64,000 bases of DNA, taken from assembly GCA_028456385.1 (NCBI GenBank), contig JALNQF010000121.1:1-64000 (forward strand). The letters are read 5' to 3'. The position numbers were made by a program, and so were the translations under genes. This document shows, piece after piece, positions 56,694-64,000 of the stretch. The DNA comes from Ophiosphaerella korrae (taxonomy: Eukaryota > Ascomycota > Dothideomycetes > Pleosporales > Phaeosphaeriaceae). Within the stretch, counting starts at the first letter, position 1, and every line of letters begins with the position of its first letter. The notes under the pieces are model-generated. The model was not told the origin of the DNA and searched no databases. It worked only from the letters and a program-made list of their open reading frames with translations.

Positions 56694-58316
56694 ATGGCTG
56701 GTATCGAAGAAGTTGACTCAAGATTCCCATGAAGAATTGGTTGCCCAATGCTACCGGTTTTCCCGTGAAAACGGTGCTATTAGACGACGAGAAATATCCT
56801 TCACATATACTGGAGTCTCATATGCAAATCATTCGAGCCATACTAAATAGGTACGGCATCGCCCTATATCGTCAATTTATCACATATCAGGTGCCTCACG
56901 GAATTGTTACTGCAGATCGCCACATTACTCTCGTACTCCAAGCTGAGACTAATGATGGTTTTGAAGAAATTCGAGCCAAATTGGTCTCTCGGAGTCTATT
57001 AGGCGATTGATATGTTAGCGACACTTGGACCCTGTTTCACCACTTCGATCTATCGTGATGAGGAAGAACTTATTGAAGGCTGGGCAGCAATTCTTCCTAA
57101 ATTCCTTCCAACCATCGAGGATCGAGATTGGTTAGCCATCGACGTGCTAGATCGACATCAATCAACGGTTGTTATTAGCGCACAGGATGCCAACGACAAT
57201 AACTGGTAGAACTCAACTCTGCTGGCCCTCCGCGAACTATTGAAAACTAACAAGCTGGAGTTTGATATTGAGCTCCTGAATCTTAACCATATCAGTCTCA
57301 CCCTACCCACCTCTACCAATCACGACTATATAGAACCTGATCGGCGGTATCTCGAAAGAATTTTACTAAGACACGTACAATATAGAAACCTCACGTGCAA
57401 TATCTAAATCCAGCAACGCTAGATCATTGGGTAGCAACATCAAGTTGAAGAAGGATTCCACAACTCTCGGTTTGGGAATCACTAGTCATCATTTATTCAA
57501 AAGTATGGACAATTTGATTCGTCCCTAAGCGACTCATCTGCAATCGCGATGAGCCCCTCTAATCGGGACTATGAGTCTGAAATTAAGCGCCTGGAAGCAG
57601 CCTTTTGTGAAGCTGAAAATGAGCTGCAGGATCTATGTGGGGAACCCGAACGCTTAGGACTAGCTGTGGATCTTATGGGTGGATTTCAGGGTCAGATGGC
57701 GCAACTCATAGATGAGAATATACGAGTTAGGGAAGTGAAGAGAGATCAATAAGAGCGTCTGCAACTTAGACAAGAGAGTCTACAGCTTCGAAAGGAGTCT
57801 GGTGACAATTCTCCTCGTGCTCTGGGCATGTATGCAGCTTCCGGATTTCGAACTTGCAAAAATCAATGCTATGATTCATTAGATAGGGGTAACTAGGTTC
57901 TTGATTGGTGTTTAATTCAAGCAAACCTGCCGCAGTCCATCTCCCGTACACACAAAGATTGGCCTTTGTGGAGTCCCGAAGTTAACAACTACTGTAAAAT
58001 AGCTCCAGCCAAAAATTACAGTGTAATAAAGCAAGGACGAACAATAGGCTGGGCTCAAGACTCCGTTAGCGCAATACCTTCATTGATCAAGAACGGCTCA
58101 GAGTTTTTGACTAGCTCACAGTTTATGAAAGCCGCCGGCTCTAGAAGTCTGATTTTAGCGGACGCCAAATCTATACCTATCGTTAGACTTGGATTAGGTG
58201 CCATCAACGCCTCTAGGGCTTCATATATGTTGCCTATGAATTTGATTATAGAAGGCATTGAGCGGATCACGGGATTTGTGGTTGAAGAGCCATGTTACGC
58301 TGAAGAAATATGAGCC
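56694..58316 (+). pseudogene. Decayed large fungal gene, possibly trypsin-like
   Basis: A string of coding fragments in one direction and broken frames: MAGIEEVDSRFP then LPNATGFPVKTVLLDDEKYP (56729-57010), GPCFTTSIYRDEEELIEGW (from 57012), TLPTSTNHDYIEPDRRYLER (to about 57400), GLGITSHHLFKSMDN in another frame (57430-57528), a coiled-coil part SNRDYESEIKRLEAAFCEAE (57549-57749), and a tail ENVNNY-type region ending VVEEPCYAEEI at 58313. Several in-frame stops, for example the TAG at 57207-57209, and at least two frame changes separate them. GITSHHLF resembles the His motif of trypsin-like proteases, but no GDSG-type serine motif remains, as if that part had been deleted. Family assignment is tentative; the loss of the gene is clear. 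Confidence 0.6.
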
Positions 58317-59409
58317 ACATGAGACTGGTAAGAGCAGTGCTGGTTTCGGTGAACGGCTTGCTGCATATGCACTATTGTATCACACCACATAAGTCCGCTA
58401 TAGTTCTGACATAGTATAAATTCAATATTTCTTTAGAAAATCCTTCCAGGTGTAGCGAGTCTCATTGTGTATAGAGACAGTTGTAATTTACTTGCGCATT
58501 GAGCTACTTTGATTTTTGCGAGAAGGTAGTATATGTTTTTTACGTTTGCATAGACTATGTAACCCAGCTCACTGTGATCAGCTACATCTTCTGCCAGAAG
58601 AATTATCCTCAGAGCTGTAGAATCGTGATAATGCCGTTAATTCATATTTCCCATGATTGAGTACTATTAATAAGCCTCAATTATTGACGATGTATATAGA
58701 AAGGTCTTATCTGATCTTTAAGTGTCTTGCAATAGCATGAAGAGTTGTTGGTGTGTCAGTTGTAATGCCTAGTTAGCTCTTATTCGACCGAACACCTAGG
58801 AAACAAGCTACTCAAGAAGTGCCTAGATACCAGCCAAAAGATAGTCAGCCTACTTAGTATTTGCTTTCTAGATTGTTATTGGTATAGCAGCAGGAGTCTT
58901 GGATATCAAGTAGAATAATCTTGGAGTATATCACTTATTGTATATATCTGGCATTCATATGCGGGGAGTGACATTTCCACTTTTTCAGTCAACTGAGAGC
59001 CTACCTAATTAGGTAGGTAGTAGGCACCTAGATTAGACGGAAACGCCACCAGAGGCAAGTGCCTCGGCGAGATGCAAGCGCGATTCTAACTGACAACAGG
59101 TTTCCTATGATACATCCTGTTCAATCTATCATTCCAAGGTTTTCGAATATGCTTCGGTATGCCGGACTAATCTCATCCATTTACTCCAAGGAACGTTCAC
59201 CCCGCACCAAGTAACCCAAAGTGACATTATGCCGACGCCCGTACAGGGATAGCGCTGTCGCTTATTACCGCCTGATATCGCTGCTAGGTTGAGTACATAT
59301 TAGAGTACTAGGTGTCGAGCCTGGTATTTTTATCGACAGCAAGGGTTCTCTTTCCCCATCTTCGCACCGTTGTGCGGGTCGATTGTCCCGCAACCACGCC
59401 ACAACCAGC
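58317..59409. other. AT-rich region before the MFS transporter
   Basis: No gene recognised. Near its right end it holds CGG-N4-CCG (59155-59164) and a CreA-type CCCCGC (59200-59205), about 205-250 bp upstream of the MFS ATG. Confidence 0.5.
59200..59205 (-). promoter_or_regulatory. CreA-type motif GCGGGG (minus strand)
   Basis: CCCCGC on the plus strand upstream of the MFS gene; the same hexamer occurs in the six-hairpin and Zn2Cys6/DUF2264 promoters. Confidence 0.35.
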
Positions 59410-61213
59410 ATGGCCAGCACAAACCCTCGAGACCGAACTGCAAGTGCTGAAGTCAGACGAGGCGAATTCGACACCAATGTTATTGCGCCTGCAGAGGCCC
59501 CGAAGCGTTCACCATGGAAGGCGTGGTTGTACCTTTGGGAGTGGTATCCTAAACACTACCCGGAGGAGGAGAGGAAATTGTTGAGGAAAATGGATGCTTG
59601 TTTGCTGACGTTTTGTTCTTTCATGTGTAAGGGCCAAATTCCTCCTATTTGCAGTGGCACTGTACTGATAGAAATAGTCTTTCTGAAATGGCTCGATTCA
59701 TCGAATATCAAAAATGCATACGTATCTGGCATGAAGGAAGAACTCCATCTCTATGGCAATGAATACTCGCTATTCGATACATTTTACAACTGCGGTAAGA
59801 TAAAGCGACAGAATCTCTCATTCCCCATTTTCAAACACTTACTGATTCTAAGCACAGGTTACCTAGTCTTTCAAATACCATCGTTGCTGCTGCTCTCTCG
59901 GCCAAAAATCGCGAAATACTACCTTCCTACGATGGAGGTCCTCTGGTCCATTGTTACCTTCACCCAAAGCCAAATGCGCAGCCGGAATGACATTTACGGT
60001 ACACGATTTCTACTTGGCTTGCTCGAAACGCCTGTGGCGTCCGGCACTACCTATGTTCTTGGCTCCTGGTATCGACCGGAAGAGGTATTCAAACGCACAG
60101 GCGTGTGGTTCGTCTCGAACAACATTGCTGTGATGTTTGGCGGATATTTGCAAGCTGCTGCGTACAAGAATCTAAACGGGTACATAGTGCTTCACATCTC
60201 ACTTCCCTTGAAAGCGCGTGACTAACCTTTTTTCAGTGTACACGGAATGGCTGGCTGGCGCTGGCTCTTCGTAATAGATGGTATCATTAGCTTGCCAATT
60301 GCTCTCGCTGGTTACCTCATCTTCCCTGGCCTACCAAGTAGCAAGAAACCGTGGTGGCTCACACCGGCCGAACACAATCTTGCTAAGACACGCATGGTTA
60401 ACGCTGGAGTCGCCCCAAGCAAGGAACTCAGTTGGACCGTTATTCGGCGAACCTTGACCCGATGGGAGTTCTACATGGGTGTGCTTTGCTACACCTTCTT
60501 CCTATCTTCATCGTATCCCCATGGCCAGATGGCGATTTGGCTGAAGGATCTCGCCGCGAAGTTCCCTGGTTCATACACGGTACCCCAGATAAATACCATT
60601 CCAACAGGTGCGCAAGGTGTTTCTGTTTTCACGGCGCTGTTAGCTACGTCGCTGTGCATGGTATACCCCTTATGGTCCATTTTCAGCATCGTAGAGACTA
60701 TATACATAGTCGCGAACATCTCGTTACTTGTGTGGAATATTCCCAAGGGGTGGCATTGTAAGTCTTTAAGTTTTTGTCATCTTACCTCACTTATGCGGAA
60801 CAAGTCAGCTAATACTACTTTTAGTCGCGTGTTACTACCTCCTGGGAGTCTCAGCTGCCATCACCCCCATTCTGATGCCTTTCATCAATATGGCGCTCCG
60901 TGATGACGCTGAAGCTCGTGCCGTCACTGTTGGAGCAATGCTGACTTGTGGTTGGGCCGTCTTTTCTTTCTATCCAATTACTGTTTTTCCAATCATAGAA
61001 GGTCCGAGATGGAAAAAAGGATACTCTGTCAATATCGCATTCATCTTGGGTTGCTGGGCCTCGTTTCTGGCAATGCAGTTCATGTATAAGAGAAGTGAGA
61101 AGAAACGTGCAGAGCAGACGGTTAGAGATATTGCCAAAGACGAGGAGGATATCTTAGCAGTCGACCAGAAGGATGCAAGTGAGGTTAGGGAGTATGCGTC
61201 AGACCGCAAGTAA
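59410..61213 (+). CDS. MFS transporter, Dal5/allantoate-permease (ACS) family, 521 aa
   Basis: Five exons: 59410-59626, 59678-59794, 59858-60179, 60237-60757 and 60825-61213. The cytosolic N terminus ends in [19 protein letters not shown], the family signature before helix 1. Twelve hydrophobic segments follow, with [75 protein letters not shown] and [16 protein letters not shown]. This family (ACS, TC 2.A.1.14) moves organic anions such as allantoate, nicotinate, biotin, pantothenate, and, in bacteria, hexuronates. In this cluster uptake of a uronate or uronate-containing oligosaccharide is plausible but unproved. The tail is charged and Lys/Glu-rich. The open frame starts upstream at a TTG; the ATG at 59410 is preferred. 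Confidence 0.88.
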
Positions 61214-61610
61214 TGATTTGACGTATTTCGTCAATTAATATATATACAAAGCAGACGAATTGAATGAATGGATACCTCTGCCTAACCATTAGTATGATTG
61301 TTGTGATAGGTCAAGGCGGGAGACGTTCCTTGTGGTGGTACTTTGCCAGATCTGAAGCGGGGCATGCCCATCAGTATGATGAATTTTATGAGTGTCTAGA
61401 CTATTAGACTCAATGAAGAAACGTGAATGGAATCGAGGGTCGAAAGTGACGACAAGGGGCACAAAGGGTCCAGAATCCAGATGCATTGGACTGGGTCTCT
61501 TCACGCTTTCCCTTATGCAGACTAGCTCATATCTGTCCTGCCGCGACACCTGTACAATTCGCGAGACACAACCACTTGAAGCTCCAAAGCTTCAACGCAC
61601 ATTGCCTACC
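61214..61610. other. Intergenic region MFS to ERV25
   Basis: ERV25 promoter and leader. The ERV25 frame is open upstream without a supported ATG. No other gene seen. Confidence 0.5.
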
Positions 61611-62321
61611 ATGGATCGATTATCCAGACTCTTCAGCTGTGTGCTACTGGTACTGCTACCCTTAGCCGCGGCCCTCAAATTCGACCTTCATCCCGTATCC
61701 CAACACGATGCAGCCAAGTACGAACGGTGCGTGCGGAACTTCTGCGCGAAAGACCAATTGGTCGTGGTTACAGCAATTTTGGATGGATATAGAGGAGACG
61801 GCCAGCGGGTAGATATGCATGTACGTTATCCCACAAGGTCAATCTACGGCCATGCAGTCGCTAACCAGTCTACTTAGATCCGCGACGCAATGGGCAACGA
61901 CTACCACCGTCCCAAGGATGTCGTTGGCGAAAACCGATACGCCTTCACCTCACACGCCGACTCAGCCTTCGACGTCTGCTTCGAGAATACCTACACGGGA
62001 TCCCCCAAATCTGTCAACCCGCGCCACGTGGAGCTCGACATCGACATAGGAGCCGATGCCAAGGACTGGAACGCTATTTCGGCCGGCGAGAAGCTCAAGC
62101 CTGTGGAAGCGGAGCTGCGCAGGATCGAGGAGACGGTGGGCGAAATCGTCACCGAGATGGATTACTTGAGGGCCCGAGAGCAGAAGCTGAGAGATACGAA
62201 TGAGAGCACGAACGAGAGAGTCAAATGGTTCGCGATAGGCACAATGACCATGTTGGTTTCGTTGGGTGCTTGGCAGATTGTTTATCTGAGGGCTTATTTC
62301 AGGAGTAAGCATCTCATTTAG
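61611..62321 (+). CDS. ERV25: p24-family cargo receptor Erv25, 217 aa
   Basis: Exons 61611-61820 and 61878-62321 with a 57-nt intron. The signal peptide is [21 protein letters not shown]. The luminal GOLD domain has [39 protein letters not shown] (the conserved Cys pair) and [16 protein letters not shown], followed by a coiled coil ([36 protein letters not shown]). A single membrane helix ([20 protein letters not shown]) is followed by the short cytosolic tail [10 protein letters not shown], close to the Erv25/p24-delta tail that binds COPI and COPII coats. It cycles between ER and Golgi with Emp24 and selects cargo such as GPI-anchored proteins. Tail-to-tail with SLY1. Confidence 0.93.
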
Positions 62322-62765
62322 ACGATTCTAGTGGAAAGAATGGACATGAGAGAGGGCTAAGGATATCATGGAGTCAGGTTCAGTGACAGAGTCAAAGTTT
62401 AGCGGATGGTTTAGCGAAGGAAGGTGCTGATGAAGCAGAATCACATTAAAACATGTATGAATATGAATTTCACAAGTTATTATTGATTGAACATCAGTTC
62501 TTATTCCGATTGGACTAGCATCGGTGCTGGTCTTAGCAGAGCATCTTAATCGATTCGCTGCTGAATGCATCATATGCAATTGATCATTACATGCTGCAAT
62601 TAGAAGAAACGTTCTCGAGGGAAAAGTAGAGAAGTAGCCATCAATGAGTGTCCCAAACATCAACAATTTGAGGCATGTCATAATATGTAAAGAATGCATC
62701 CATGATCCCACTTATATTTGATCTGCCATTTATTGACTCATCTAGCTACCTCCACGCACCTTTCG
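62322..62765. other. Convergent intergenic region ERV25/SLY1
   Basis: 3' UTRs of ERV25 (+) and SLY1 (-). No gene seen. Confidence 0.5.
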
Positions 62766-64000
62766 TTAGATACTCTCAGCACCCAGCGGCGCCAACTCCT
62801 TGTTGACAAAGTCAGTTGCAGAGTACAATGCTGTGCTTCCGTACACGATGCGCCTCTTTGGCCCTGTTCCAGAAGCGCCATGGCTTGTGCTTGTCCGCCT
62901 AACCCAGTCTTGAAGGTTGCCATATTCATCCATTGAACCGCCGCCAACTGTGAATACAATAGCCTCGCTGAACCCCTGTCGTCTCTGACCAAATGTTGCA
63001 TCAATCCCCCGTCCAACAGTATTTTGCTGGTTGCGCGTCTGGCTTACAGGAGGCAGCGTGCCGCGGGCGTTTGCTGACCGAGGGTCAAAGTAGAGGTAGC
63101 CTTCGGTCTTGCTGATCGCACTCGATGCGGCATTCTGTGGGTCCATAAGTGACTCGGTGATCTTGGTAAGCGTGAGGTCGGTGTTTGTAGGGAGGAAGTT
63201 TTTTATCCCGGAAAGGACTCCTTCAAAATTCGCACCTAGGCCAGCATCTTTGAAGCGATCCGTGACGCGCGAAGATAGACTAGAGAATCCACCAAACAAT
63301 TGTGAAGTACCTTGCGCAGGTTGTGCAGGAGCAGAAGTAATCATGGTCATACGCGTCAGCTGTCGTACAGTTTTGATATATTTCACTGATGTTGTGTCTG
63401 CGCCTGCCGCTTCCAACGCTTGTGTGAACTTCTCTAGTTCACTACGAGAAAATTCTTGCTCCGTTGTTAGGTACCATTGCAGGAATAGCCTTAGTTTGTC
63501 AATTGGGTCGCTGCCCTTGTCAGAGTCTTTAATCAAATCGAGAATTTGAGCCGACGTTTGTTTCGATAGCTCCTCTTCTAGCTGGAAGTAAAAGTCGAGC
63601 TTGCGATCTATCAACGTTAATTGATGTTCCTAGGGAACCTGTTCAATGATGCTTACTTTTTATTCCTTCCATAACCGCTTCCAGGATGTTCATATGCATC
63701 TACCATTTCATCAGCATGATCAAAGCACTCGGGGTGATGAGAAGCACCTCTATAGTAGTTTTCCTCTCTCGCAACTCTGGTAATAATGCCATGGCACCCT
63801 TGAGATGTGCTGCGAATTGGTTGCTATCTCCCGATAAATCATCAATTGATGATGACCCTGTTTTTTTGGTGACGTTGTCCGCATCTTCTTGATACTTGTT
63901 CCATTCGGTTGTTACATCGTCGGCAACATTCGGGAATGGCAACGAAGCGTTTTTTGCCCAAAAATAATCAGAAGCAGTGAGGTCATATGATTGTTTCTTT
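62766..64000 (-). CDS. SLY1: SM protein Sly1, C-terminal part (gene runs off the window)
   Basis: Three visible exons: 64000-63748 (continues beyond the edge), 63699-63657 and 63607-62766. The first begins inside the frame at KKQSYDLTASDYFWAKNASL and reads PFPNVADDVTTEWNKYQEDA. The small middle exon gives MHMNILEAVMEGIKNR, which joins to KLDFYFQLEEELSKQT; this is the conserved Sec1/Munc18 hinge. The C-terminal domain has VKYIKTVRQLTRM and TEGYLYFDPRSANARGTLPP, with FTVGGGSMDEYGNLQDWVRR and YGSTALYSATDFVNKELAPL near the end, all typical of Sly1 rather than Vps33, Vps45 or Sec1. Sly1 binds the Sed5 syntaxin and drives ER-Golgi SNARE assembly; Uso1, Sly1 and Erv25 in this window serve the same transport step. 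The N-terminal half is missing only because of the window edge. Confidence 0.9.

Noticed and set aside
1..64000. Intact transposons, CRISPR arrays, rRNA or phage genes
   Set aside because: No transposase or reverse transcriptase motifs, no terminal repeats, and no regularly spaced repeats were seen on either strand.

Overview
The window is nuclear DNA of a filamentous ascomycete (Pezizomycotina, most likely a dothideomycete of the Pleosporales type; the class is inference). Genes lie on both strands without operons, carry 1-5 short introns of mostly 41-65 nt with GTANGT donors and CTAAC/CTGAC-like branch sites, and encode fungal-only families: bZIP-DUF3425, Zn2Cys6 activators, fungal rhodopsin-domain membrane proteins, 2EXR/F-box-like proteins, Rav1, Uso1. 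No bacterial, viral or organellar gene is recognisable. Exon joins below were worked out by hand from splice signals and reading-frame continuity.

Layout. 0.5-12 kb: a monocupin, farnesyltransferase beta subunit, a small Dabb protein, a 2.6 kb stretch without a convincing gene, a dsRBD-like protein, a 2EXR-like protein with a GC-AG intron, dynactin p27 (DCTN6) and an FAD monooxygenase. 12-17.7 kb: rhodopsin-domain membrane protein, bZIP-DUF3425 factor, small membrane protein. 17.9-41.7 kb is a housekeeping core: SNF2/Rad5-like ATPase, RAVE subunit Rav1, PRMT3, Rat1 (XRN2), Uso1/p115 and an alpha/beta hydrolase, interrupted by a dead F-box-like gene and a secreted beta-helix protein. 41.9-42.9 kb holds a gene whose structure I could only partly resolve.

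43-61 kb is an accessory, more AT-rich segment and the most interesting part. It holds a secreted six-hairpin glycosidase, a Zn2Cys6 activator divergent from a DUF2264 (probably GH154-type) protein, a GH88 unsaturated glucuronyl hydrolase, a secreted GH5 and a Dal5/ACS-type MFS transporter. Two decayed genes lie between them (a methyltransferase and a possible trypsin-like protein). I read this as a fungal carbohydrate-utilisation cluster for a uronic-acid-containing glycan: secreted enzymes cut outside, the transporter imports an acidic product, the two uronate-directed enzymes without visible signal peptides finish it, and the Zn2Cys6 protein is the likely local regulator. A perfect CGG-N7-CCG palindrome and CreA-type motifs lie in the divergent GH88/GH5 promoter. 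The functional link is inferred from families and position.

61.6-64 kb returns to housekeeping: the p24 cargo receptor Erv25 and the C-terminal part of the SM protein Sly1, which runs off the window end. No tRNA, rRNA, intact transposon or CRISPR array was recognised.
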